Of a DNA stretch of 64,000 nucleotides, positions 12,448 to 25,700 are shown in pieces; within the stretch, counting starts at the first letter, position 1, and each line of letters begins with the position of its first letter. The stretch is taken from the NCBI RefSeq assembly GCF_001640805.2, contig NC_066835.1:8550227-8614226 (forward strand), given 5' to 3'. The notes beneath the pieces are model-generated. The model did not search any database. It saw nothing but the letters and a program-made list of their open reading frames with translations, and had not been told where the DNA came from. This DNA comes from Lates calcarifer (taxonomy: Eukaryota; Chordata; Actinopteri; Centropomidae). A program made the translations under genes and the position numbers.

Positions 12448-13370
12448 GGTCTAGAGTTAATTATGCTGAATGGGCAGCTAGAGGGACATTCTTTGTGTGT
12501 GCTGCTTTACATGGTTTCCACAACACACAAGAACAACTCAGTTTTAATGTGAGAAATGAGAAGTGTTGATTACTGCGTTAAAATGTCCACATTGGAATCA
12601 AATTTAAAAACAAAAAGGAAAAAAAAACAGACTTACTATATAATTTAATCATTTTTATCCAGGAAACTAAAAGGTCTAAAGGTTAAAAATATTGTCTTTA
12701 AAAAAAAAAAAAAAACTAACAAAACGAATAAGATCACAGAGTCAGGTTTTGTTTGGTTGAGAGAAGATTAATGGTCAGAGGCACTGGTTTAGGAGGGGGG
12801 AAAGCTGCCCTCAACAACTGACAGGAGAAAGTTATCCTTTCCTTTTGAGTATCAGAGAGCTTCCTCTGTAAGGACACAAACAGACAAATGTAACACAGGC
12901 AGATGTATGGCCAGATCGCCACATTCAGAAGAAACAGAGTATGACACTCTCAATCAGTACAGCAGGCTCAGGGCGAGAGAGTCGTTCCCTGAAAGTACTT
13001 AGCAGTTTGAGGTCCAACTTTTCAGAGTAATCATGTAGTGATAAGGTAAGAAGTTCGATGGCGCCCTCTGTCCTGAGAGCAGAGCATTACAATTAAATGA
13101 GTGACAGGACACAACATAATGAGGAGACAGGCATTAGGCAGATGAGATAGAATACAGCATCAGCTCAGACAGGACTGAAGTGGCACAGATGACAGTTAAA
13201 GAGACAGAGTATAAGGTATTTGTGACTCAAAGTGTCACAGTTCACATGTGCAATTTTCTAGTTGACAGCAGCTCCAGCGGTGCTCCACCAAAAACTGCAG
13301 ATTCCCCCCTCTGACCCCAAGTCAGTTTTCTTTTATCACACCCTCAGAACGGGATATGATACAGGTATAA

Positions 13371-13415
13371 GAGGAGGAGGAGGAGGAGGAGGAGGAGGTG
13401 GAGGAGGAGGGGAGG
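13371..13415 (+). repeat. (GGA)n microsatellite
   Basis: This imperfect GAG/GGA triplet run is transcribed as CTC/TCC in the tbc1d5 3'UTR. A second triplet run of the opposite sense lies in the last coding exon at 13622-13647. Confidence 0.9.
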
Positions 13416-13429
13416 GGTGATTCGCTCGT

Positions 13430-13708
13430 TCACAGGTCGTTCGGGTTGACGATGGTGAAGTCAGAGTCCTTGCTGTGGGTGGAGCCCTCGTCCGGGCTGG
13501 AGGATCCCGAGGTGGTGCCGGCCATCAGCGGGTCGTGGAAGGTCCCAGCTGCGCCCTCGGGCTCCATTCGCACCAGGCCACGCCCTCGCCGGATTGGAGG
13601 GGTGCGCTCAGCTGCAGCCCTTCCTCCTCCTCCTCCTCCTCCTCCCCTCAGTGGCCTGCAGGTCTCCATCCTGGGACACAAGGATGTAGTCATCCCAGTT
13701 TTTACCCT
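13430..13708 (-). CDS. tbc1d5: tbc1d5 last coding exon, frame conflict, LIR2 at C-terminus
   Basis: Starting at 13706 the exon reads GKNWDDYILVSQDGD, homologous to a human NSDDFILISKDDD segment, but stops at 13608-13610. Starting at 13708 (the other AG of CAGAG) it reads through to the conserved end HDPLMAG and DSDFTIVNPNDL, stop 13430-13432, but loses the WDDYILVS segment. One extra base in the run of four at 13644-13647 explains the conflict. Confidence 0.88.
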   Translation of the reverse strand, partial: RVKTGMTTSLCPRMETCRPLRGGGGGGGGRAAAERTPPIRRGRGLVRMEPEGAAGTFHDPLMAGTTSGSSSPDEGSTHSKDSDFTIVNPNDL

Positions 13709-16700
13709 CTGAGCCGAGGGAAGACGCCACCTGCTCACGAGATTGACATGAGTAAAAGCTGAGTGCATGGAGAGGGGCACACTGTCTGCTGCTTGTTTGG
13801 CCCTAAAGCTATTCAAATGTGACAAAACTGAAACTCCAGGGAACATGTAACTATTTTTCATATCAAGTATTTTCATTAATCAGCTGCTGTATTATGAAGC
13901 ACCATTCTGGGTTTGATCCATCTCTAATGGGACAGATTTAGTGTCACATGGTCTAATCCTCCAAAAAAATTGTATTCTGGTACAAACAATGGTCATTCTT
14001 TGAACACAGGATACAATTTGTTGGCATGAAAATGGTAGGATTTAGAGGTACTGAATACTGAATCAAAAGGTCAGACAACAAAACAACAGAAAACTACTCT
14101 GGCCTGAAGTGTAGTTAACACCAATCCAGCTCAAATGAGTGCAGGGCTCTTACTTTGGTAGTCTAGAAGAGGACTGATCGACTATTAACCTGTTGCTCAG
14201 CTGGGGTCATCGCCTGCTCCTCCTCTTCTTTCTCGTCTGTGCTCACGCTCCCATCCAGGTCGGAGTCCCGGCCCTGCCTGCTGTTTCCTTGCTGTTGGTG
14301 GCCGTCGTGGTGACTGTTGGCACTCAGAGCGGTCTCAGCGGCCGCCATGGAGGTGTAATGGTCGTCGGCGATGGTGATCTCCTCATTCTCCTCAGCCTCC
14401 AGCTGGCTTTGGTTGAAGCGCAGCGCCCCCTTCAGGATGTCTTTGATCTGGCAGGATCAAAAAGCAACCAAGGACTGTAAAAAGATGTTCATGATTACAA
14501 AAGCACACTGTAAAAATTAATGCATATAGATGAGGCTCACCTGTTTGAGTCCAGCCAGTGACACCAGGACTTCATCCTCTTTTTCCAGGTGTTCTTGGAG
14601 AATCACTTCCTGGATTTTACCTGTGCACGTATAGCACATGAGCTATGCAATCAGCTAAACAATTATGCATTTGCCTCAACTGACCTTTTCCAGACAACGA
14701 TATGCGATACGCACTATATTACCAAGTGCATGTAAAGGATTCAAATATTTTGAATTGGCTTCTGTTTTAGATGCTGAAAATAATCATGGAGGTTTGACCG
14801 TCTACAGCTGAACTCACAGATGTGTGTGTTCATCATCTTGGCACAGTATTTGCTCATGGCCTCGAGGTCATTGATCTGGCCCTGTAGGAAAGATACCTGG
14901 GCTTCCAGGTCCTCCTCCTGTTGACAACACAAACACACACACGCACACAAAATAGATTTGAAGTAGACAATAAAGTGGAGAGAAACAAAAAGGATCTCAG
15001 TAACAAAGGGCAAAAAGAAGGACAAGAAACCCACAGACCAGAGATTAGGGTTGAAGCTGAGAGAGGATGAGACAATTTGACAGACAGAAAGTAAGAAAGA
15101 CACAAAGATGCGGGTTACTGGAGCAGGAGGCAGGTCGGACAGCTCACCGTCTCCTTCTTGCCCATGGTCTTGCTGTGGGAGCGAGAGCGAGTGATGTTGA
15201 AGAAGGACTCTTTCTTGGTAGCAGAGAGGGGCGGAGAGGAAGTGCTGATGTCACTGCCTCTGGACGGGGGTAGGGGTGGGGAGGCGGTAGATGGACCCCG
15301 CCCACCAGAGAGGCTCTCTATGCTGGGGGAGGAGCTGACCATCCTGGAGCTTTGGCCTGAGAGAGGGACGGGGGGGGGGGTTACTCTGTTAACGCAATGT
15401 GCAGTGACTTACTTGCTTGGCTTTCCGATCAGTATGTCTGACAAAATCATTTCAGTTCAAGGTTCAGCCCTTCCCTGATGAAACCTTAAGATGTGGTTGA
15501 AAACTTGGAAAAAGTTAGTAAGTGGATATTAATTTTTGTCACATAATGCATTACAAAGGTTAAAAGAGGAGGCACGATGGTATAAACGTCTATATATCTG
15601 AAGATATTATGATAGAATTCTTTTAATATCTAATATCTAAATTAGAAGCAGAGGGGTACACGGAGCCTGGAGTGATTTCATTTGAATAATATATAGACTT
15701 TTTCAGTGCTTAATTAAAATCAAGAAATTGTTAAATATAAAAAAGCAAGTTTAATTAAATTTGCATTTAGATGATGCATTAATGCACTCAAAGTAAAAAT
15801 AAATAAAGATAATTAAATTTGCCAATTAATAATTCTGTGTCCTTATTCTGTCTTTAAATGATGAATTAATTTTAAAATGGAAGAACACATTTATTTTTTG
15901 TTTTTCCATTCTGCCTATTCCCTTTCACAATGCTTTTGTTTTCTGCTTTAACTTCTACAGTTTCCATTTAACTAATATAAAGATGTGTAGGCAGCCTGCC
16001 ACCTAATAATTAAATACAGTTCAACCCACAGAGTAGCAGCGGGAGCTCTGATTGGCCAGCTGTTGTTGTTGTTGGCAGGAGTCATGTGTTGCCCTCAGAC
16101 CAACCAGAGCCCCCACTGCTGCTTTGTGAATGCTGCTCATTAATCCATCATTTAAATGCTAAATGTAACCAATTTTCCATGTATTAACATATTCATTCAT
16201 TATAATTAAAAACTGTAAGTCTGTAATTATTCTAGACTCCATAGAAGAAGCACAAGAAGACTGGCTGTGAAATTCTTTGTAAATGCAAAGGACACATGCA
16301 AACCTGCAAACACATGACAGACAACAACAGCAATCTTTACAGCCACTGTGATATCAAAACAAAGCACATACAAGCTCTTGGGCACACGCTCAAAGCAATG
16401 CTGACAGCAGACATCACAACACATTCATGATGTCCATGCAATCGGTTTAATTTCCGCTGCTGAGGCAAGCTATGATCTCCCTCTACTGGTCACACTTCAC
16501 TATTACATTCAGTGTCCATCTACTGTAATACGTGCAGACATGCTGCGGCAGCAAAACACAGATGAATGGCGGTGGGAGCGGAGGGGGTAAATCACACAAG
16601 CGGTTGCCATGGCAGCGGTTACCTTGTGTGTCAGTGTGAGTCTGGGCTGGGAGAGAGACCTGAGACACTCCACCTGAAACTACATCTAACAGATAGGAGA

Positions 16701-19700
16701 GTCAAAGCTGATGCTGCCACAACCATACAAACCAATGTCTTTTTTTAACCAGATATTCTGACAATCTGCACTGGTGTTAATGTGAACATGCAGCAAATTC
16801 ACCTGCTACACAACTGCCAAAAAAAAAAAAAAAAAAAAAGAGTTGCAGAGGAATAGGAAGCCACCCTGAAACAAACAAAGATTTCCTTTGCGTGCATGTC
16901 CCGTCACTCACCTTTGCTGAGGTGGACAGGCATGCTCTCGGACTTGAGCAGGCGATAGTGCTGATTCTGGGTGTGGCTCTGGGTCTGCGCCGGGGCGTGT
17001 CCTGATGGAGGCTCAGCCAGCGGGTGAGGCAGGGCGGGCGTGGGGGCTGAAGCCGGGGAAGTGGAAGAGGAGGAGGAGGAGGAGGAGTGTACCTCGCTGT
17101 TTATTGGTGAGATGCCGCTGGACCCGCCCGAAATGGCTGGAGCGATGAGCTTCCTGCCGAAGCTCAGCAGGCTACTGGAGACCTTGTTGATGTTGAGGGG
17201 GGCTGTTTTTGTACTGGAACTGGAACTGGGAAAAAAAAAAACACAGTTGGGATGGATGAGAAATACAAAGGCCTACAGAGAGAATAATAGTAGTGGTTTT
17301 ACCCTCAAATAGTGAATCTTTAATGCCGACCTTTTTCCAAAGGTGTGAAACTTGCATCAAATTGTCCATCACAGGTAACAATTCAAATCCTTTATTTCTG
17401 GGTAACGTGTAGTGACAAAATTACTAGCAGGATCATTAACAAGCAAGATTTCAGAGTTGGCTGTCCTAACTTATAGGATTCTGCTGTCAGAAAATCCACA
17501 AACAAACATGGACACCACAGAGAAGATAAAGTAAAATGGATTATTTCTTTTCTTTATAAAGCTTGTGGTTCGTGCTCTGCAATGTTGACATAACTTGGAT
17601 ATCTTTTATTATTAATGCTCATCTAAAGCGAGTTTCAAGTCTCTATAAGTCAGTTTTCATGCAGAAATGGCTGACAAAGACTATCTGCCTTAAGTACAGT
17701 AATGTATTGACTAATCAGCTGTTGGAGTGACAAGCCTGGGAAACTACAAAAGGAATTCAGACTGGCAAACAAGCTGAAGGCTAGTTAGTGCAAATCCAAC
17801 ACTGCATGAGGAAGGAAGCAGAAGTTATATTTTGCCAAAAAGATATCACTTTGGAACATATGGGTGGATAGTGGAGAAGCTGACTATGCTGCAGGAGTGG
17901 CTTTAAAAGAACATTTAGTTCTTTTTTTTCCCCCCAATGTAAAAACTGATGACTGTTAAAACTGCTGTAAGATAACCCCAACTTGAAACTGCACCCAAAT
18001 TCTTTTAAAATAAGATAAAACTCGACAATACAGAAGCAGACACTGACTTTTGATTCATAGTGTTGGTGTGTGTTAGTGAGCTGTGTGTGTATTTTACCGT
18101 GTCTTGTTCATGAGGTCGGCTCCTCTCGTTTTGTAGTAATCCAGGTTTTGCTGAAACTGGTAGTTGACGGGTCGTGGATTATTCTACAATGTAATGTAAC
18201 GGAATAAATCATTTTTTTATGTTAGCACATTTACAAGTCAGAAAAAAATGTCCCCGCTATGTGGTATAAATAAGTAACATAAGAGAGTAAACAGGTCAAC
18301 CTAAAATCTGTGTTTATGCGTGACTACGTAAACGTGCAAACACGTGTGCATAATGTCTCTGAGTCAGTACTCATGAGCAAAAAGCCTCTTTCCCGCCCCA
18401 CTCCCCATCCTGTTTTTAGGGATGATGACTCCCCCCCCCTCCAGGTATAACTATGATGCGGACGTGGTGTGACATGGTCGTTCACCTGGGGGAAACACTG
18501 TCATGTTGGATCAGCACCTTGGAGTTTCATCCCAGCAAAGTAGTGGACAGGAGTGTGGCGTGTTGTTGTGTTTGGGTTTATGGGTCAGTGGATTTGGACG
18601 AGGAACAGAAGATGGTTTGTACCGGGACAGTGAGGTGTTAGCTAAGGTCAAAGAACTGGTAATGTGGGATTACACACACACACACACACACACATTTTCG
18701 ACTGGATTTCATATAAAGATAAGGGGAAGAATGTGAATCCTGTGTGTGTGTGAGAGAGAGAGAGGAAGTAAGAGAGTGACAGAGGATAAGGCCTCTGACT
18801 GTGCGTGATTGCAAGAGTGAGTAAGAGTGAAACAAGTGTGCGACAGGAAATACATCCTGAGGGCTTCAAGGCAAAGGCAAAAAATGACAATCCTCATTCA
18901 GACTGCTACATCCTGAGCATATTTTACATTTCACAAATAAAACTAGGGTTTTGTATTTACCAATATGGTATATTTTCATGGTAGCAGCACCTAGTTGTGT
19001 TTTCACGCTCGCTTTCTTGCAGTCGCAACAATCTCACATTACAAATTGCAAGTGCAAAAGGAAGCTGCCACTACAATGAGGCAATAACATTTTTAGGAAC
19101 TTAAATATTTTCATGCTCAGAGTCAGGACAGAGGTTTTCCTCTCCAACATTTGGCCAATGCACCCGTCTTCACAGAGAACAAAATGGCAAAACACATCAT
19201 TAAAAGACAAGAGGATTTTGCAAGTGAAGTCACAAAACTGTTAATGTGGTTTGTGGCAAGAAATGATCCTTGTGCTGGCTTAATTGAACTCTAAAGTATG
19301 CAAATCTCGAATCAGTTTAAAACTGACTGAGCAGCATTCTTAAAAATATTGTTCTAACTGTATCCATTAAACTGTATCTATTATTATAATTTGCCAAAAT
19401 TAGGACATTTTACTTACTTACTAGTGAGCCAAAGACAAATTTCTATTCTTGTGTTGGCTGCCAACTCAGAGACCACATTATTAAGTAGGAGTATAAACAA
19501 TTGGAGGGTGGCTGAGTCCTCTGTGGAGAGACATTTCTAAAAATTTAAACTGTGCCACTGATAATATACACTGTCTTACAAGACACAACCTTTTCAACAA
19601 GAGAGTACATGGATTAAGTTCTTGTGATCTGATTAAACAACCACTGTTTCTAAATGAACAACACCTCCTACTTTCCCAATATTATCTGTGCAGAGCTGTG

Positions 19701-22700
19701 ATGTAATTTCTCAAAGTATCTTGCAGAATTTTTTATTTGTTGTTTTCTGTCAGTGTACGTTTAATGATTGCATCTTTGGTAAACCAGTGCTAGAAATCTG
19801 TGACCAACCATGATCTCCAATATTATTTCAGTGTTTCAGGTCCGAACTACCTTTATTCATATATTACATGGTGTCTACAGAGGCTTCATTACTACACGTA
19901 AATGTTAATATGTATATGTCTGTGAAACTTCCTCTTATTAACCATGATTCCTGTTATTAACAACAATGACTGGTTCATTGATTGCACCTGTGCCTCATGT
20001 ATTTACTGTAAATGCATTGAAATCATTAACATGTAACCACTGAAGTGTGAGGAACTGAAACACTTGCTGCCAATTTTAACTTTGCTCTTTTACACCTAAG
20101 AACATTTTCACAGGTCAATAATGCTACAAGACTTTTTGATCTATGCTACATGACTGTAGTCGAGGATTTCAGCCAACTGGTTTGCATTGTGGTAAGTGTT
20201 TCACTTCTGCAAATCTTATCTACAACAAGGGAAATCATTGTGTTAGTGCAGTGTCTCGTCCGCTGTAATTACTGAATAGAAGAAGCACAAGTTGGCATAG
20301 TGAGTCCAAAGTCAAGCTCCAGCTCATTCTGTGTAACATTTCTCCCTTTCTCTTCTCCATTTTAACTTGTGACCACTCAGGCATAATGAAAGTGCTTATT
20401 ATACCATTCCGGGACTTTCAGGGGAAACTGAAGTGTAAAACAAACAACATCACATAACCATACCGCTGTTACTTGTGCAAACAAATATGTATACAAATTT
20501 TTAAATTAATTGTGCTGGTGTGGTTACTTACTTTGGGATCTCGAAGGAACAGAGCCTTTTGGAGCAGAGCGTTGATGTCTCCTATTGGAGGGTAGTGCAT
20601 TAGGAGACCCAGGCAGGTCTGGAAGTTACTAGCAATGACTGAAACAAAAACATGAACAAATGCAGCATTAGTGATTCTGACAACTTAATAACATCCTTAC
20701 CACAGAAACCCTTTAATCAAAGCATGTTATATTTGCACTGCCAGATTTTAAAGTTAAAAGTTTAAAAGATTAAATCTGAGAGCATAGATGAGAGCATAAA
20801 CGTGCTAAATGGACACTTTAAGATTAAACTTTTCCCATGTGAGGATGGTCCTCTCACTAAAACAACACGCTCCATATTTAACTCATCTACAGTATTAGAC
20901 AATGCACTCTGACTTCCTAAAATGTGATTGCATATGCCTGCACAAATCAGCTGTGTCAAAAATTCTCTCTTTAAGTACTCCTATCAGTCCTTGCATCTCT
21001 TTTACATGCATCCTTCAGAAAAGCTCCTCTCTGATGAACAGCCTTCTCTTTGTTCCAAGGACACTGGGTTATAACAGCACTTCAACTCTGCTGATCAACA
21101 ACATCAGCCTTTTGTGTTCAATCCTGGCATCTTGGAACTTGTATTTAAGTTTTATTGTCAAAAGTATGCTTAGACATGAAGTTGAAAGGGCAGATTGAAA
21201 ATCTTAAGAAATGCTGTATTAATGTGCATTTGTTTCCTTGGCATTTGTTCCAAAGCAGCAGGAATTCGGTGTCTTATTAAAAAGACACTTGAGCAGGGAT
21301 GTTGTTTGCCCACAAGAAATGAAACCCATCCTGCCCATATGTATGGCAGCAAAGATCTACTGCATTCTATTTAAAGCAATATGACTCCATCTGATTAAAC
21401 GAGGTGGAGGAAATTACATTCTTCCACTTAAGTGTTTCTTATGAAATTAGATGCTACAAGACAACACATGGCGTCATTGGATTATATCAGTAATAAATGG
21501 AGCATACGAGCATCTCTGATGTAGAGCAGCATGGCCACGAAGACGTAGTCCACCAGGTCCAGAGTGATGCTGTCAGCAAACAGGGCGTCCCAAACCACTA
21601 GCAGGTCCTGGAGTGGAAACTCACGACCAAACAGCAGGCGTACCCACCGACTGAAGGACATAAGGACAGACAGGGTAACTCTATCTGTGTGCAGCTGAGG
21701 GTCAAGCAAAGGATCTGGCATGCTAGACTGAAGGCATAAACACTGACATGCCGTAAATTTGTGGGGCGATCTCCAGCCGGTTGAGGTGCATGTGCAGTTC
21801 CACGTCATGCTTCTTCACCAGCTGGTCCTGGATGCGGTTGACTTTGGTCACTATGGCAACAGATGGTCCTGAGTCTTGGGGCCGAGCGAACGGGATGCTG
21901 GTCAGCATCTCTTCCTTACCCTTGAGGAGCAGATCATTGCGTAATTAACATATCATTGTATAAATGAGAATTTGCAGCATCTGTTGCCATTTGATTAAAA
22001 TTTATCACATGAAAAGGAGCAACGGTGACAAATACAGTTTCCGTTATGGAGGGCATCAGTTGTCTGGGTTTAAACTAAAGTTTACTTTATGCATGTTTTT
22101 GCTGTATAGATATTGGAACATCCCTTTAAGTTATAATCATTAAGATTTTCATGAAATCAAATCCTTTTTTGATGCTATTTACAGTCATATTTTTTTCAGC
22201 AGAAGCATTTAGGTGTATTTACATTCAATATTTATCTCTCTATGTAAAAGTTATTATCAATGGCGGACTCTGCCATTCCCCTGCAGGATCCAAACTGAAT
22301 ACCTGCACACGTGGGAATCAGTTTTATCTAATTAATAATAACCTCACTGTTTACTGTTTGCTGCTAATGCAAACCCAACATTTATTACTGCTGTTAGTTC
22401 AAATTAAAGGCATCTAATTAGAAACATGAGGTGGTTTTTATTCTGAGGCAGTCACAGGAAACAAAATGTATTTGTCACAAAAGTTAGGACTGACGACTGT
22501 TTTGCTCATGAACAGTGCATCTACAGAACAAGATAACGATCATTTTCAGCATTTTTCGACAGCTTCTCAGCTTTTAAATGTTGCAGTCACAGATCAAGAA
22601 GGTGTCGCCACTGTTTGCTATAGTATTAAACCCCACTTGCCGTTACTATGGTAACCTCAGGTGTCATCAAATCAACCACAAGTCAAATCTGAAGGATTGC

Positions 22701-25700
22701 AATTTAAAAGTATTAATAGCCTTACTTTGGCATATCGAATATAATGCCATGTCTTTATGAAAGCGCAATCAGCTGATATTGTGCTGCAATGCATAAACAA
22801 TTATTGCAATTACAATGTCAAAAGCAGTTCTTCAGATCAAACTGACCTTCCTCACTTCCCTCTCAAAGCTGGAGAACCATGGCTCTGCTGTCTCCATTAG
22901 CTGTGAGAACATGGCACTACAGACAGAGGTGTATAAGTGTGCGTGTGTGGAGGAGACAGAAAATAATCAGAAAACAAAAAGGGATATATTGTGAGGTGGA
23001 AACAGACATGTAAACCACTTCCAGTTATTAAAAAAGTAATGGAATTTCTCAATCTTGGCACATTATTCTTATCAACTGTTTGTCCATTATTAAAACAGTA
23101 CTCACTAAGCATCATGCTCAAGGTACACTGGGTTCAACAGACACTTCATCTCCTCACTGTGGAGAAAAGAGAGACCCCATTAATGCAGAGCTATTCTGGC
23201 TTCTGATTAGAGCGAAAGCTAGTGAAGCCAAGGCGGGTCTGAGGGCGTTCAAGGCAACGAAATGGTGGAAGTTTCAGTTTCACAGCTCTGAGGAACTGAC
23301 CTGGGGCTTGCTGTCTCGCTTGCATGCTGGAAGGCTTGATGGTCACAGTGCAGCACGAACACTATGGGAGCCAGCAACTCATGCATCCCCTGCAGACAGA
23401 CAGGAAGGGACCGAGGTAGAGGGAGCGTTGAGACATAAGAGGGCAGAGGGAGAGAGAGAGAGAGAGAGAAAATACGGTTCATTTGTCGTCAGTCCTTCTT
23501 TAATAGTGATGCACGAGGTTTCTAATCTGTGACGACAGGTTTAATTTAGATATTGTTAGCCACTGCCCGGCCATATGTCACTTCCAGTTTGCAAAAAAGA
23601 TGCTGTACTAGCTGTCTATTCATTCGCTGGCACCTGTTACAGACACTGATAATGATTAGGTTACAAAGGCATTTTGTTCTTTTGTCTGAGCTCACTGGAC
23701 ACTGAGAAGCCCACACACACAGACACATAGACACAGACACACGCATAGACTGTCTACACCCAGAGCCATTAAGAGAGGATCCATTTTCTAAAAAAACAAC
23801 AATGTGTAAACTTTAAACTCAGTAAAAGTATTGTATATCTGTTCGTACCTGTTTATACAGTAACTGTTCATTTTCTCTGGCATAACAGAAGAGAATGTCC
23901 GTCAGCTTGGTCCTCACATCCTCATCCTGGAAGTAACGGATCTCAGGGAACCTTATGGAAACAGTAAAAAAAAAACAGCAAGGGGTTTACTTCATGCTGA
24001 CAGCAGAGAGCAAATAAAGAAACAGAAAGATAGTGGTACTGACGTTCTCAACACATCCTGTTTGACCATCCCCTTCAGCTCTTTGTCCTGGAAGAACTTG
24101 TTCCACAGACTCTGAATAGAGGAGGAAAAAAAATAAACATAGTCAAGAATAGAAAGCGACTGTTTCGCCACAAAGTTCTAAATGTTTGAGTCTTGGTAAC
24201 TGTGTCGAGTTCATAAGTAGAATATTTCCTTGCGAGAATTCCTTTTGTTTAAGATTATTGTTTTGGCATTTCTGCTTTATTACCACTACCACTGCGGTAG
24301 CCTTAATAGAAGAATTCCATTTAAATCCAAGTAAATATTCATTAGTTATGGGATAGTTTATTCTGCATATATCTGCTGTGCACTGACTAAAAAACAAAAC
24401 AATTACCTGGAACTAACTGATTCTAAGTGCACCAATTGATAGTTAATAGTTCATCGTTAATATCAAATTGCATAGCTCTTCTAGTAAACACCCTGTTAAC
24501 ATCTGTGTTACATTGTGTTACTGTTATGTCTCATTGTCTCTCTGTTGCCATCAGTGTGGGTTCTGAGAGCACAGCATCACTCAACCAGAAACTGTATGTG
24601 GTAAAAGAGTATGAAAATTAATTGTGAGATGAAACACACATAAAAAAAACTTCAAACTTCCCACATAAATTCAGTGGCTTTATAATTAGTTCAAAAAATC
24701 AGTTAATGAGTCACTGAAACTGTTTTATAATTATTGTCATGACACAGTCTGGAGGGAACATGTTAGGGTTGCATTTTACAACTGATGGACAGATAGGGAA
24801 AGATAGAATAGCAGCACAAACACACACAGACACACACTTACCCCCTCATCCTGAGATAGCGGGTTGTTGACTACCAGGTCCTGCTGGCCTGCAGCCTTGC
24901 GAGGGTTAGTGATGTGCTGTGACAAAAAACAGAATGCATTGCTGTTAATTACAGCAGAGGTCAGTGATCATGTTGCATTTGTCAAGGACTGCACTGCCTG
25001 AAAATGTAAGACCATACTGTGACCTGGGTTTCTTTTTGAGTACCAGCATATAAATTCTATTTTGTTTTAAGCTGTGGCGGTGTGTAGAGACTTAGTCCAT
25101 CATAAATAAGTTATAAAATTGATAATAGGACACAATTATATATTTATTTTGGCCACCATATCTGGAGATATCATTTAGAAAATTATTTACACCATAGTGT
25201 CAGTGTTGTGCCATAAATTGCTGAAGAAACACAAAAAGCTACTGCAACTTTGGCCATTTTCTCATCATGCCAGGAAAAATGGCCACAGGGAGGCGCTCTC
25301 ACCGTCTCTTTGATCTTCTCATACTGAGCTCGGAGCTCCTTGGTCTTGTTGATCCACTGCCCCTTGTCTTCGGGAAGAACCTCCAGGTACAACTGCAGAC
25401 GCACAGTACACAGGTTACATCATGCTACCTCAGCAAGAATTTCCCTCTCTCGTAAGTCATGCAGAAAATTGACACTTTCAAAACTAAATTCTGGGCCACT
25501 TTTTCCACCAAAAAAAGGTCTGTGAGCTGTCAGAATGGGTGACTTTTCTGAGGCAGGGAAACTGGCAAAGCCCCTCTAATCAAACTGGATAGCACTGCTT
25601 GATCCATTTGGCAATTACCTTCCAGCACACGCTCCGAAAGCGGCTGCTCCTCAGTCGACCGTTGATGCCTGCCTGCCGGATCCTGGCCAGGTAATTACTG

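Larger units (their letters stand above)
12442..13429 (-). other. tbc1d5: tbc1d5 3'UTR (inferred)
   Basis: This is the stretch between the stop codon and the first minus-strand AATAAA. It contains a (GGA)n tract at 13371-13415 on +, only 15 bases past the stop, and an A-rich tract near 12700-12715. Confidence 0.45.

Noticed and set aside
13398..13762. Open frames on + over the tbc1d5 last exon
   Set aside because: They are antisense shadows of the GC-rich coding exon and the GGA tract; the minus-strand frames carry the conserved protein.
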